64,000 nt of DNA, from positions 744,001 to 808,000 of the forward strand of contig NZ_JARXNQ010000001.1 in the NCBI RefSeq assembly GCF_029872055.1, read 5' to 3'. A model generated the notes under the pieces. It was not told the origin of the DNA, did not search any database, and saw nothing but the letters and a program-made list of their open reading frames with translations. Made by a program: the position numbers and the translations under genes. The stretch comes from Sulfurimonas sp. C5 (GTDB lineage: Bacteria; Campylobacterota; Campylobacteria; Campylobacterales; Sulfurimonadaceae). Shown here piece by piece: positions 44,629 through 53,977 of the stretch. Numbering within the stretch: position 1 is the stretch's first letter; the number at the start of each line of letters is the position of its first letter.

Positions 44629-46038
44629 TTGATACATAATAAACAGTTTACATTAGACCAGCTAGCACCCATAGCGGTCTATTCAAAGATCAAAGAACTA
44701 TTTCAGGGTGAAATTACATATCTTTTTGAAAGTGCAAGCCAAAGTGAAGGCAATTACAGCTTTATCTGTATAGGTGCGAGAGAAAGACTGCAATATAACA
44801 ATAATCAAACTATCTATACTGATGCTCAAGGTGTAATACATACAAAAGATGAAAATCCTTTTACATTTTTAAAAGAGTATTACTCTAAAATAGACACTGA
44901 AATATACAAAGAAACTGCCAAAGAGTTAAATATTGGTTATGTTGACGGTTTTATCGGTTATATTGGTTACGATATGGTAAAAGTGTTTGAGCCAGTTCTC
45001 AAACCTTATATGGATAATTTAAAAGATGAGCTTGAAACTCCTGATTTAGACCTTATCCTGCCAAAAATGGTACTGATCTATTCACATAAAAACAACAAGG
45101 TAACTCTAATTTCTACACTAGATAGCTATGCTCAAAATTTTTCTGAAATTGAAGAGCATCTAAAATCTACATATGTTTATAAGCACAGAGTTTTTAATAT
45201 AGGAAATGACAAAGGCTCTTTTGCCCATACAAAAGAAGAGTTTTTTGAAATGATCGAAAAGTCTCGTGAAATGATTAAATCGGGTGATGTATTTCAGATC
45301 CTTATGACAAATCGTTTTACAAGAAATATCAAGGTAGATCCTTTTAGTTTTTATCGTATTCTCCGCGCGAAAAATCCTTCTCCGTATATGTTTTTAATGG
45401 AGTATGAGGATTTTAGCATTGTAGGTTCATCTCCGGAAGTGATGGTTAGACTGGATGAAGGTGAACTCCTTCTTCGCCCAATTGCCGGAACAAGAAAACG
45501 TGGAAAGACAAAAGAGCGTGATAAAGAGCTTGAAGAGGAACTGTTAGCCGACCCTAAAGAGCTTGCTGAGCACTTGATGCTTATCGATCTTGGACGCAAT
45601 GATGTAGGCCGTGTTGCAAAAACAGGTACGGTAAAAGTAGAAAATATGATGCATATTGAACGCTATTCACACGTTATGCATATAGTGTCTGACGTTGTAG
45701 CAGAACTCCAAGAAGATAAAGATATGTTTGATCTTTTTATGGCTACTTTCACTGCCGGAACTATGACTGGTGCTCCAAAAATTCGTGCAATGGAGCTTAT
45801 TGCAGAGTTTGAAGGTCTTAAACGCGGTTTTTACAGCGGAAGTATAGGTTACTTTGGATTTGACGGTAATATGGACAGTGCTATTACAATTAGAACAGCA
45901 TTGGTAAAACCTGATAAAGTAGTGCTACAAGCAGGTGCCGGTGTTGTAGCTGACAGTGTTGATGAACTTGAATATCTTGAAGTTAACAACAAACTTGGTG
46001 CACTAATCCACTCACTAGAAGACTTAGACAAAAACTAA
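44629..46038 (+). CDS. trpE: Anthranilate synthase component I
   Basis: The 469-residue chorismate-using enzyme makes anthranilate with the TrpG glutaminase. Hallmarks: 'YVDGFIGYIGYDMVKVFEP', 'GDVFQILMTNRFTRNIKVDPFSFYRILRAKNPSPYMF', 'SSPEVMVRLDEGELLLRPIAGTRKRGKTKERDKELEEELLADPKELAEHLMLIDLGRNDVGRV', 'TFTAGTMTGAPKIRAMELI' and 'GAGVVADSV'. TTG 44629 is the start; it follows GCTAGAAA, so the ribosome site is poor. Position between the SPOR gene and aroE differs from C. jejuni, where trpE belongs to the trp operon. Confidence 0.95.
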   Translation: MIHNKQFTLDQLAPIAVYSKIKELFQGEITYLFESASQSEGNYSFICIGARERLQYNNNQTIYTDAQGVIHTKDENPFTFLKEYYSKIDTEIYKETAKELNIGYVDGFIGYIGYDMVKVFEPVLKPYMDNLKDELETPDLDLILPKMVLIYSHKNNKVTLISTLDSYAQNFSEIEEHLKSTYVYKHRVFNIGNDKGSFAHTKEEFFEMIEKSREMIKSGDVFQILMTNRFTRNIKVDPFSFYRILRAKNPSPYMFLMEYEDFSIVGSSPEVMVRLDEGELLLRPIAGTRKRGKTKERDKELEEELLADPKELAEHLMLIDLGRNDVGRVAKTGTVKVENMMHIERYSHVMHIVSDVVAELQEDKDMFDLFMATFTAGTMTGAPKIRAMELIAEFEGLKRGFYSGSIGYFGFDGNMDSAITIRTALVKPDKVVLQAGAGVVADSVDELEYLEVNNKLGALIHSLEDLDKN

Positions 46039-46829
46039 TGCAGCTTTTTTCTATCTTCGGTGACCCAGTTTCACACTCTCGCAGTCCCTTAATGCACAAT
46101 AGTGTTTTTAAGAATTTGAACTACAAAGCATGCTATACTCGCACACATCTACTAGACGGTAAAGAGCTCAAAAAAACTTTTTTCGATTTAGGTCTTAGCG
46201 GTGCAAATGTAACCGTTCCTCATAAAGAAGCAGCCTACGAAGCGTGTGATGAAGTTCGTGGTTTTGCAAAAAAAGTTGGTGTAGTCAATACCCTTATTAA
46301 TGAAAATGGTAAACTGATAGGCTATAACACGGATGCTGATGGATTTATGTTCAGTATAGAAGAGTTTAGCAATATCAATAAAGTACTTATCATTGGTGCC
46401 GGCGGTACTGCAAAAGCTCTTTCACAGAAATTTTTGGAAGAATCTTTAGATGTTAGTGTCTTAAATCGTTCTGTGGGGCGTCTTTCTTATTTTCAAGAGA
46501 TAGGGTGTAAAATTTTCTCTTGGGATAGTTTTACTGCTCAACAATTCGATCTCATTGTTAATACAACAAGTGCAGGCCTTTCAGATGATAATCTTCCAGC
46601 ACCAAAAGAGATGATTGAAACTATTTTAGAACATACAAATTATGCAGCAGATGCCATTTACGGAAAATTGACACCTTTTTTACAACTCGCAAAAGAGAGA
46701 AACATCCCTTTTAAAGACGGTGCAGATATGCTTTTAGGACAAGGTGTATTAGCAAATGAACTTTTTACCAACCATTCATTAAATAAAGAAGCTATCAAAC
46801 AAGAGATGACAAAAAGCTTTCTCTACTAA
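46038..46829 (+). CDS. aroE: Shikimate dehydrogenase
   Basis: The 263-residue NADPH enzyme reduces 3-dehydroshikimate. It starts MQLFSIFGDPVSHSRSPLMHN, the family hallmark (SxSxxxHN), with 'LSGANVTVPHKEAAYEACDEVRGFAKKVGVVNTLI' containing the catalytic Lys of NVTVPHK, 'GYNTDADGF', and the NADP loop 'VLIIGAGGTAKALSQ'. It overlaps the trpE stop (TAATG). It is convergent with the phospholipase gene, 5 nt apart. Confidence 0.96.
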   Translation: MQLFSIFGDPVSHSRSPLMHNSVFKNLNYKACYTRTHLLDGKELKKTFFDLGLSGANVTVPHKEAAYEACDEVRGFAKKVGVVNTLINENGKLIGYNTDADGFMFSIEEFSNINKVLIIGAGGTAKALSQKFLEESLDVSVLNRSVGRLSYFQEIGCKIFSWDSFTAQQFDLIVNTTSAGLSDDNLPAPKEMIETILEHTNYAADAIYGKLTPFLQLAKERNIPFKDGADMLLGQGVLANELFTNHSLNKEAIKQEMTKSFLY

Positions 46830-46833
46830 AAAT

Positions 46834-47649
46834 TTATCTAGAAAAACTAAATCCTATTGAAAACTTATTTAAGTGTTCTCTATAATCAATTAGGGTTTCT
46901 GCATATCCACTAAAAAATTTTGTATATAAATTTACAGAACGACCAATAGGATAAGAATAAGCAGCTTCTATTGAGCCTTTTTTAGTTGCTAAATTTCCTC
47001 TTGCATTTAAAGAGAAAACTTGATCATTATAAAAATATTTCAGTCCAATACCCGTATATCCTATATAATGCATAATATCCGGATTATCATCCAATGAAAA
47101 AATAGGATACCAAATTTTTATATCTGCATAGAGTTCTTTATGTGCAAAACCAAAAGATGCATATAGTGTATTGATTCCTCTTGAAATATTTTGTATTCTT
47201 TGACCATCAACTGTAGTATATGTAGTATTTGGATTTCCATTTGATTGATGTTCATATCCTATTTGCAATGTTTTGAGATTAGGAATATCTTCATTTTTTA
47301 TATCATACCTAGCAAATACTTCCGGATTATATATATTCTCTCTAAATGGTTTTGAATTTGTATAAAGCTGCCAAAAAGCATGTTGGGAATATGAAAGATA
47401 ATATTTACCACCTAAACCTAAAAGATTATCTACAATATTATATTTGATACTAAACTGTACCTCAACTTCTGTGTTGTGATACTTTGTATCATTTAAATAA
47501 GACTTATATTTATGGTCTGTATATGATAATGGACATATATAATTTACTTTATATGCTTCAAGACTAGAACCTTTAAACCATGTTTCAGTTTTTTCCTCAG
47601 CTTGTGCTAACAACATAATCGGTAACAATAAGAAAACAATATATTTCAT
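46834..47649 (-). CDS. pldA: Outer-membrane phospholipase A
   Basis: The 271-residue beta-barrel protein has a signal peptide (MKYIVFLLLPIMLLAQA) and the OMPLA catalytic motif: His134 and Ser136 in YEHQSNG, with Asn160 in 'SRGINTLY' as the third residue. It should hydrolyse misplaced phospholipids in the outer leaflet, Ca2+-dependent and dimeric, and contributes to membrane integrity and lipid homeostasis. The length agrees with E. coli PldA (about 269 mature). It lies next to recR (1-nt gap) and mltA on the same strand. Confidence 0.9.
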   Translation of the reverse strand: MKYIVFLLLPIMLLAQAEEKTETWFKGSSLEAYKVNYICPLSYTDHKYKSYLNDTKYHNTEVEVQFSIKYNIVDNLLGLGGKYYLSYSQHAFWQLYTNSKPFRENIYNPEVFARYDIKNEDIPNLKTLQIGYEHQSNGNPNTTYTTVDGQRIQNISRGINTLYASFGFAHKELYADIKIWYPIFSLDDNPDIMHYIGYTGIGLKYFYNDQVFSLNARGNLATKKGSIEAAYSYPIGRSVNLYTKFFSGYAETLIDYREHLNKFSIGFSFSR

Positions 47650-47650
47650 T

Positions 47651-48220
47651 TTAAACCCTCACTCTATCTTCTAGTGCTCTTGTTAAAGAAAGTAAGTCTA
47701 TATTTTCTAAACTTACACCTGTAGGTACCCCTTGAGCAATTCTAGAAAAACTAATATTATAAGAACTCAGTTTATCTTCTATATATAAGATAACTGCATC
47801 ATTGGCAATAGAAGGTGTAAGTGCAAAAAGTACTTCTTCCACCCCGTTTTGAATAATATCTTCAAGATGTGAGAGACTTAACTCTTCAAGTGAATCAAGA
47901 ACAAAATATTTCCCATCAAACAGTCCGTTCTCTTCTAAAAGTAAAATATCTTTTGCATTTTCCACCATACATAAAAGTGTCGTATCCCTATTTTCATCTG
48001 AACAGATATGACAAATTTCATCTTCACTCATACCACCGCATACTCTGCACTTTTTTAAACTTCCGAGCGCATCTTCAATGGCATGTGCAATTTTCATACC
48101 TGCATATGTATCGTTCATAATCATAAAATATGCAAGTCTGGTTGCAGACTTTTTACCTATTGTGGGAAGTTCTTGCAGAGCATCTACTAAACGATTAAAC
48201 TTTTCTAATGAGCTATTCAT
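47651..48220 (-). CDS. recR: Recombination protein RecR
   Basis: The 189-residue protein has the N-terminal HhH region ('LVDALQELPTIGKKSATRLAYF'), a four-Cys zinc finger (CRVCGGMSEDEICHIC) and a Toprim domain ('LLCMVENAKDILLLEENGLFDGKYFVL'), ending 'DLLSLTRALEDRVRV'. RecR loads RecA in RecFOR repair. It is shorter than the usual about 198 but complete. Overlaps the mltA end by 8 nt (48213-48220). Confidence 0.95.
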   Translation of the reverse strand: MNSSLEKFNRLVDALQELPTIGKKSATRLAYFMIMNDTYAGMKIAHAIEDALGSLKKCRVCGGMSEDEICHICSDENRDTTLLCMVENAKDILLLEENGLFDGKYFVLDSLEELSLSHLEDIIQNGVEEVLFALTPSIANDAVILYIEDKLSSYNISFSRIAQGVPTGVSLENIDLLSLTRALEDRVRV

Positions 48221-49307
48221 TTTCCTCTTTATTTCCCTCTTTTGGTAAAAATACCCACATTTTCAGTGGAGCTTTTAATTTCCCTGCTATAGCTTGAGCA
48301 TCTTCTCCAAATCCTGTGAAAAAATCAGCCCTTACACTACCCTTTATAGCTCCACCCGTATCTTGTGCAAATACAATTTTACTGATCTTCTTATCTTCCA
48401 AATCAGCATCTAAGTATACCATAGTTCCTAACTTTATATAACGACGATCCACAGCAATTGAACGCATAGGTGTCAGTGGCAAACCCAATGCTCCTATTGC
48501 TCCTTGCTCTTTTTCTTTGAAGAAAACCATCGATTTATTATAGTTTAAAACCTCATCTATACGCTCTGGATGTAACTCCAACCATCTACGTATACTTTGC
48601 ATTGAAATATTTTCAGGCTCTATCTCACCCAATTTTATTAGATATCTACCTATCGCTTTATATTTATGCCCGTTTTGATTGTCATACCCTATATACATAG
48701 TACTGTTGTCATCTAAATATACTTTTCCTGAACCTTGAATTTCCAAGAAAAATTTATCGATTTTAGAATCACAGTAACATAGTACTGGTGCCTGTAATTT
48801 AGCAGCTTCTTTTCTTGTATAGTAAGGGATAACTTTACCTTCAACCAATCTGCCACGTAGTCTGTAATGTTTTAATTCAGGGTAAATTGTAGAGAGATCA
48901 ACACTTACCAGATCAGTAGGTGTCTCGTATACAGGATACTTATACTTATCCGATTTTTCAAGCGAAGCATGAATACTTGCCAAGTAATACCCTGTTAAGA
49001 GCCCTTCATCACTTCCGTCTTTTTGATTGTTTAATTGATACGGTTGAAAGTTTTGCAGTATAAACTCTTTAGAGTTGTTAACATCTTCTGCTTTTTTACA
49101 TAACTGAGGATAAACTTTCAATGTTCTTTTTGTCTGACAATTATTTTTAAAAAGCTCTAAAACTGAATTGAAATCTTCATTTTCAAAACTATCTGGCAAG
49201 TTTTCAAAACTACTCTTTTGCATAGCCTGAGGTTTTTCAACTCTAGGCTGAGTTGTACATCCAAAAAATGATATTGTAATCAAAATAAAAATAATAGCTC
49301 GTTTCAT
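48213..49307 (-). CDS. mltA: Membrane-bound lytic murein transglycosylase A
   Basis: The 364-residue lipoprotein has a lipobox FFGC with Cys17. MltA-type domain: 'GLLTGYYLASIHASL', 'LRGRLVEGKVIPYYTRKEA', 'FLEIQGSGKVYLDDNSTMYIGYDNQNGHKYKAIGRYLI', and the 3D domain 'FAQDTGGAIKGSVRADFFTGFGEDA' with the catalytic Asp. It cleaves peptidoglycan to anhydromuropeptides at the outer membrane. It is the first gene of mltA-recR-pldA. Confidence 0.93.
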   Translation of the reverse strand: MKRAIIFILITISFFGCTTQPRVEKPQAMQKSSFENLPDSFENEDFNSVLELFKNNCQTKRTLKVYPQLCKKAEDVNNSKEFILQNFQPYQLNNQKDGSDEGLLTGYYLASIHASLEKSDKYKYPVYETPTDLVSVDLSTIYPELKHYRLRGRLVEGKVIPYYTRKEAAKLQAPVLCYCDSKIDKFFLEIQGSGKVYLDDNSTMYIGYDNQNGHKYKAIGRYLIKLGEIEPENISMQSIRRWLELHPERIDEVLNYNKSMVFFKEKEQGAIGALGLPLTPMRSIAVDRRYIKLGTMVYLDADLEDKKISKIVFAQDTGGAIKGSVRADFFTGFGEDAQAIAGKLKAPLKMWVFLPKEGNKEENE

Positions 49308-49366
49308 AAAATGGATTATAGCAAAATATGCGACTTTAGTATCAATTTAACATTAGGAAAAGACGG

Positions 49367-49372
49367 TATAAT
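49367..49372 (+). promoter_or_regulatory. -10 element of dnaJ
   Basis: TATAAT at 49367-49372, 30 nt before the dnaJ ATG (49402), with a weak AGGA site. Confidence 0.5.
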
Positions 49373-49401
49373 TCGTTCAAAAAGTATGAAATAGGATAAA
49401 A

Positions 49402-50523
49402 ATGGAAGAGTTAAGCTATTATGAGATTTTAGAAATTTCGCAAACTGCAGATAAGGCAGAAATCAAAAAAGCTTATAGAAAAATGGCAAAAAAATATCAT
49501 CCAGATAAAAATCCGGATGACTCTGAAGCTGAACATATGTTCAAACTTTGTAATGAAGCATACCAATGTTTAAGCGATGACCAACAAAGAGGTATCTATG
49601 ATAGATACGGTAAAGAAGGTCTTCAAGGGATGGGAGGAGGCTCTCGTTCTTCAGGTGGTTTTGATGACCTTGGTGCTATTTTTGAAGAGATGTTCAGCGG
49701 TTTTGGCGGAGGACGCTCAAGAAGAAGAAATCCTGCAGATATGGACAAATACCCTCTTGATATGAATGTCGATATGAAAATCACTTTCGAAGAAGCAGTT
49801 TTCGGTTGTGAAAAAGAGGTATCATACTCGTATAAAGATGCATGTGGTGACTGTAACGGTACTGGTGCAAAAGACGGTAAACTTTCAACATGTCCACATT
49901 GTAAAGGTCAAGGTCAGATATTGATGCAACAAGGTTTTATGACCTTTTCTCAAACATGTCCACACTGTCAAGGAAGCGGAAGTGCTGCAACTGATAAGTG
50001 TACTACATGTAAAGGAGATGGTTACAAAACTGTCAAAGAGAGTGTAACTATCAAAATCCCTGCAGGGATAGATACAGGTAATCGTCTAAGAGTTTCAGGA
50101 AAAGGGAATATAGGTAAAAAAGGTAACCGCGGAGATCTTTACGTTACTTTTGATGTGAAACCGGATAAGCACTTTATTCGTGATGAGAACGATGTTTACA
50201 TTGAAATACCTGTGTTTTTTACACAAGCCGTTAAAGGTGATACGCTTACAATCCCTTCACTAACAGGTGAGCTGGAGCTTAAGCTTGAATATGGAACTCG
50301 TGACAAACAACGCTATACTTTCAGAGGTGAAGGTATACAAGATGTTCACGGACACGGTAAAGGAAACTTAATTGCTGTTGTAAATATCCAATATCCGAAT
50401 AAATTAAGTGATGAACAGCTAGAATTACTTAATAAACTCCAAGAATCTTTTGGTGTAGAGTCAAAACCACATGAAGGTGTGCTTGATTCTGTCATCGATA
50501 AAATGAAAAGTTGGTTCAAATAA
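49402..50523 (+). CDS. dnaJ: Chaperone protein DnaJ
   Basis: The 373-residue co-chaperone for DnaK has an N-terminal J domain with HPD ('KKYHPDKNP'), a Gly/Phe-rich segment ('GGGSRSSGGFDDLG'), four CXXCXGXG zinc repeats (CGDCNGTG, CPHCKGQG, CPHCQGSG, CTTCKGDG) and the C-terminal client domain. It stimulates DnaK ATP hydrolysis and client transfer. It precedes the class II aldolase-like gene by 10 nt, likely an operon. A separate short J-domain protein is encoded after ftsZ. Confidence 0.96.
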   Translation: MEELSYYEILEISQTADKAEIKKAYRKMAKKYHPDKNPDDSEAEHMFKLCNEAYQCLSDDQQRGIYDRYGKEGLQGMGGGSRSSGGFDDLGAIFEEMFSGFGGGRSRRRNPADMDKYPLDMNVDMKITFEEAVFGCEKEVSYSYKDACGDCNGTGAKDGKLSTCPHCKGQGQILMQQGFMTFSQTCPHCQGSGSAATDKCTTCKGDGYKTVKESVTIKIPAGIDTGNRLRVSGKGNIGKKGNRGDLYVTFDVKPDKHFIRDENDVYIEIPVFFTQAVKGDTLTIPSLTGELELKLEYGTRDKQRYTFRGEGIQDVHGHGKGNLIAVVNIQYPNKLSDEQLELLNKLQESFGVESKPHEGVLDSVIDKMKSWFK

Positions 50524-50533
50524 AGGTCTCATA

Positions 50534-51121
50534 ATGAATAAAGATCATCTTAAACGTAAGCTTGCTTCTTTGTCTCTTTCTATGTTTAGAAAGGACTTCT
50601 TCGGTATTTATCACGGTTCTATGTCGGCTAAAACCGAATCGGGACGTTTTTTGATTAATACGAAAGAAGCTGTTTTTGATGATCTTGATGAAGGTTCACT
50701 AATTGAACTATATTTTAAAAAAGATTACCGCTGGCATCAGGCAAGTATTGATGCCGACATCCATCACAATATATACTCACAAATTTCAGATGCTAAATTT
50801 ATTTGTTTTTCAATGCCGCAATTTACAACTGCCTATTCACTTTATCATAACATCATTTCTCCAAAAGATTATTTCGGGCATAAAGTACTTGGTAATATTC
50901 CTATCTATGATCCAAAACAGTTTGAAGATTGGTACGATCGTGCACGTTCTGAAATTCCATACTATTTCCAGACACATAAAACAAATATTATGGTAATTCG
51001 CGGTTATGGTGTATATGCTTATAACAGAGATATCCACGAAATGGCAAAAAAACTTGCCATTCTGGAAAAAAGTTGCAGACTTTTAATGCTTGATACAAAT
51101 AATATCTTGGACGACAACTAA
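50534..51121 (+). CDS. Class II aldolase/adducin-like protein, probably non-catalytic
   Basis: The 195-residue protein has the fold features of the AraD/FucA family: an N-terminal 'GIYHGSMSAKTESGRFLINTKEAVFDDLDEGSLIEL', a middle 'ASIDADIHHNIYSQISDAKFICFSM' and a C-terminal 'TNIMVIRGYGVYAYNRDIHEMAKKLAILEKSCRLLML', which corresponds to the 'L.GHG.......A.......E.......' helix. The usual metal ligands HxH and GHG are altered (GYG, and HH in a shifted context), so aldolase activity is doubtful. Campylobacterota carry such proteins next to dnaJ or bio genes. No function is proposed. Confidence 0.65.
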   Translation: MNKDHLKRKLASLSLSMFRKDFFGIYHGSMSAKTESGRFLINTKEAVFDDLDEGSLIELYFKKDYRWHQASIDADIHHNIYSQISDAKFICFSMPQFTTAYSLYHNIISPKDYFGHKVLGNIPIYDPKQFEDWYDRARSEIPYYFQTHKTNIMVIRGYGVYAYNRDIHEMAKKLAILEKSCRLLMLDTNNILDDN

Positions 51122-51122
51122 C

Positions 51123-52418
51123 TTAAAGCGTTTTAATCGCTTCTAAAGCGACATCAAACATCTTGTCACACTCCTCTTGAGTGATAACATACGGCGGCAT
51201 AAAATATACGATATGCCCTAGAGGACGAAGTAGTACACCATTTTTTAAACCGTGTTGATACACTTTAAGCCCTATTCTCTCTTCAGCAGTGTAGCCTTTG
51301 AGTTCGATCGCACATACCATTCCCCTTTGTCTGACATGATCGACATTCTCTAAATCTTTAAACTCTTCCAATCTTTTAGCCATATAAGCTGACAGTTCTT
51401 TGTTTTTTTCTATAATATTTTCATTTTCAAAAATATCTAGTGTCGCGTTTGCAGCAGCACATGCAAGTGCATTTCCCGTGTATGAATGGGAATGTAAAAA
51501 TGCTTTATACTCATTATAGTCACAATAAAACTTCATATAGATCTCATTAGATGTTAGCACTACTGAAAGTGGTAAATATCCACCTGTCAAACCTTTTGAA
51601 AGAACTATAAAGTCAGGTGACACTCCTGCTACATCACAGGCAAACATCTCCCCAGTTCTTCCAAAACCGACCATAACTTCATCTGCAATTAAGTGGATAT
51701 CATAGCGATCACATATATCGCGAACAAGTACCAAAAATTCAGGATGATACATATGCATATACCCTGCTCCTTGAATAAGAGGCTCTAATATAATGGCACT
51801 TATCTCCTCTGCTCTTTTTTTACATAACTCTTCAAACTGCTGTGCCGCTTCACGAGCTGCTTCTATAGTAGTATCTTTTGGTACAGGTGTTTGAACAGAC
51901 TGGATTAAAAGCGGTTTGTATGTATCTTTGTAAAGTTCTACATCTCCAACACTCAGTGCTCCAATAGTCTCTCCATGATAAGAATTTGTAAGTGAAACAA
52001 AAAGAGGTTTATTTTTCCCGTCATTAAGATTTGCATGATAACTCATCTTCAGTGCCACTTCCACAGCTGAGGAACCGTTATCTGCATAAAAACATTTATC
52101 TAATCCTTTCGGTGTCAATTTTACAAGTCTTTCAGAAAGCCTTACAACAGGTTCATGTGTAAAACCTGCAATAATAACGTGTTCTAAAGTATCCAACTGT
52201 TCTTTAATCTTTTCATTGATATATTTATTTGTATGTCCAAAAAGATTTACCCACCATGAGCTCACTGCATCTATGTATTTGTTTTCTTCAAAATCTTCTA
52301 AGTATACGCCATAAGCTTTTTTTATAGGTGTGAGAGGTAAAACCTCGTGATCTTTCATCTGTGTACACGGATGCCACAGTACTTCTAGGTCTCTATTTTT
52401 TAATTCTTCATTCTTCAT
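51123..52418 (-). CDS. bioA: Adenosylmethionine-8-amino-7-oxononanoate aminotransferase
   Basis: The 431-residue PLP enzyme uses SAM as amino donor to convert KAPA to DAPA in biotin synthesis. Hallmarks: 'LEVLWHPCTQMKDHE', 'YIDAVSSWWVNLFGHTN', 'FYADNGSSAVEVALKMSYH', 'NSYHGETIGALSVGD', 'LIADEVMVGFGRTGEMFAC', and the PLP lysine in 'ILSKGLTGGYLPL'. SWWV is diagnostic for BioA. No other bio genes are in the window; biotin is required by OadA here. Confidence 0.96.
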   Translation of the reverse strand: MKNEELKNRDLEVLWHPCTQMKDHEVLPLTPIKKAYGVYLEDFEENKYIDAVSSWWVNLFGHTNKYINEKIKEQLDTLEHVIIAGFTHEPVVRLSERLVKLTPKGLDKCFYADNGSSAVEVALKMSYHANLNDGKNKPLFVSLTNSYHGETIGALSVGDVELYKDTYKPLLIQSVQTPVPKDTTIEAAREAAQQFEELCKKRAEEISAIILEPLIQGAGYMHMYHPEFLVLVRDICDRYDIHLIADEVMVGFGRTGEMFACDVAGVSPDFIVLSKGLTGGYLPLSVVLTSNEIYMKFYCDYNEYKAFLHSHSYTGNALACAAANATLDIFENENIIEKNKELSAYMAKRLEEFKDLENVDHVRQRGMVCAIELKGYTAEERIGLKVYQHGLKNGVLLRPLGHIVYFMPPYVITQEECDKMFDVALEAIKTL

Positions 52419-52509
52419 AACAAAATTATATCGATGTGTTGTTTCTTTATCAAGTTTAAAGCTCTAATTACATAAAATATCGCAAATTACACCAAGAGGA
52501 TATTCTTTA

Positions 52510-53976
52510 ATGATTACATGGATGCAAAGACACAAAAAGTGGCTGATTATTACTATCTGGGTCTCAACTATCGCATTTGTCGGTGCCGGATTTGTCGGTT
52601 GGGGTCAATATAGTTACGGAGATAAAGCCGGAGCAGTTGCCAAAGTAGGCGATGTTGAAATCTCTATGGGAGAACTTCAAAAATCTTATTCAAGACTTTA
52701 CCAACAATATGCACAAATGTTCCAAGGTAACTTCGACGAAGAGAGAGCAAAACAATTCGGACTACAAAAACAAGCATTACAACAACTTGTACAACAAGCA
52801 CTTTTAGTGAATTTAGCACAATCATACAATTTAAGTATTAGTGATCAAGAATTATATGAACAACTTCAACAAGATAAAAACTTCTATAAAAACGGTGTAT
52901 TTGATAAAGAAGTTTATAAACAGGTTCTATCACAAAACAGACTTAGCATTGCTGAATATGAACAAGAGCTAAGAAAAGAACTTCTTATTCAAAAAACAAT
53001 CTCTTTATTAAAAGTACAGCCGAGTAAAAACGAATCGAAAATTTTAGATACTTTACTTGGTATTTCAGATAAGATCGAGTATAAAGTATTATCTCCTGAA
53101 GAGATCGTTATAGATATCAAAGAAGATGATTTAAAAGCATTTTGGCAAACAATGCAAAATAAATTCATGACTGATGTAAGTTATGATATAAAATTTATTA
53201 AACAAGAAGCTGTTACAGACACATATGATGAAGCAACAATTTCTAAATACTATGAAGAGAATAAAACACATTTCAAAGATAAAGAGGGAAAACTGCTAGA
53301 ACTAGCTCAAGCAAAAGATGCAGTTGTAACAGAACTCAATGCAGCTGCTACAAAAAAAGCGGCTTTAAGAGCATTTGTTGATTATAAAAATGGGAAACTT
53401 GATGCAAATACACCTGTAGGTGAAGCAACAGTTTCAATGAGAAAAAATCCATTTAACTCTGAAGTTTTACAAAAACTTGCAACAACGGCTATGACAAAAC
53501 CTTTTATCAAACCTATTGAAGTTAACGGTATCTACTACAGTTTTGAACTTGTTAACGTAAATCCTGCAACACCGAAAACTTTTGCCGAAGCAAAATCTTT
53601 AGTAATTCCATTCTACTTAGATCAAAAGAAAAAAGAGAAAATTCTTGAACTTGCAAACCACTCTGTTGAAACTTTCAAAGGTGAAACTTCTAAATTTTTA
53701 ACTATTGAATCAACAGACAAGCTAGATTCTTTAACAGATGGTGAAAATATGGAGTTTTTACAAAAACTTTTCAAATCTGATAAAAAACGTAGTTTTATAA
53801 CTTTACAAAGTGGAAAAATTGTTCTTTATGATATTTTGGAACAAAAGTTGCTTGAAAAATCAAATAATGATCAGGCTAATGTGGTAGCTAGATTAAAGAC
53901 GGGTATCTTCAGTGAAGGTTTAATGAAAACTTTACAAAGCAGATACAAAACTGAGATATTTATCCAAGGACTCTAA
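52510..53976 (+). CDS. SurA/PpiD-like membrane-anchored peptidyl-prolyl isomerase
   Basis: The 488-residue protein has an N-terminal transmembrane anchor (about residues 10-30, KWLIITIWVSTIAFVGAGFVGW) and a SurA-N-like chaperone region ('VGDVEISMGELQKSYSRLYQQY', 'QLVQQALLVNLAQSYNLSISDQELYEQL'), followed by a parvulin-like domain that is divergent and possibly inactive. It matches C. jejuni Cj0694, which also precedes ftsA-ftsZ, and would help fold exported proteins in the periplasm. The ftsA TTG is only 1 nt downstream of its stop, so ppiD-ftsA-ftsZ form one unit. Confidence 0.88.
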   Translation: MITWMQRHKKWLIITIWVSTIAFVGAGFVGWGQYSYGDKAGAVAKVGDVEISMGELQKSYSRLYQQYAQMFQGNFDEERAKQFGLQKQALQQLVQQALLVNLAQSYNLSISDQELYEQLQQDKNFYKNGVFDKEVYKQVLSQNRLSIAEYEQELRKELLIQKTISLLKVQPSKNESKILDTLLGISDKIEYKVLSPEEIVIDIKEDDLKAFWQTMQNKFMTDVSYDIKFIKQEAVTDTYDEATISKYYEENKTHFKDKEGKLLELAQAKDAVVTELNAAATKKAALRAFVDYKNGKLDANTPVGEATVSMRKNPFNSEVLQKLATTAMTKPFIKPIEVNGIYYSFELVNVNPATPKTFAEAKSLVIPFYLDQKKKEKILELANHSVETFKGETSKFLTIESTDKLDSLTDGENMEFLQKLFKSDKKRSFITLQSGKIVLYDILEQKLLEKSNNDQANVVARLKTGIFSEGLMKTLQSRYKTEIFIQGL

Positions 53977-53977
53977 A

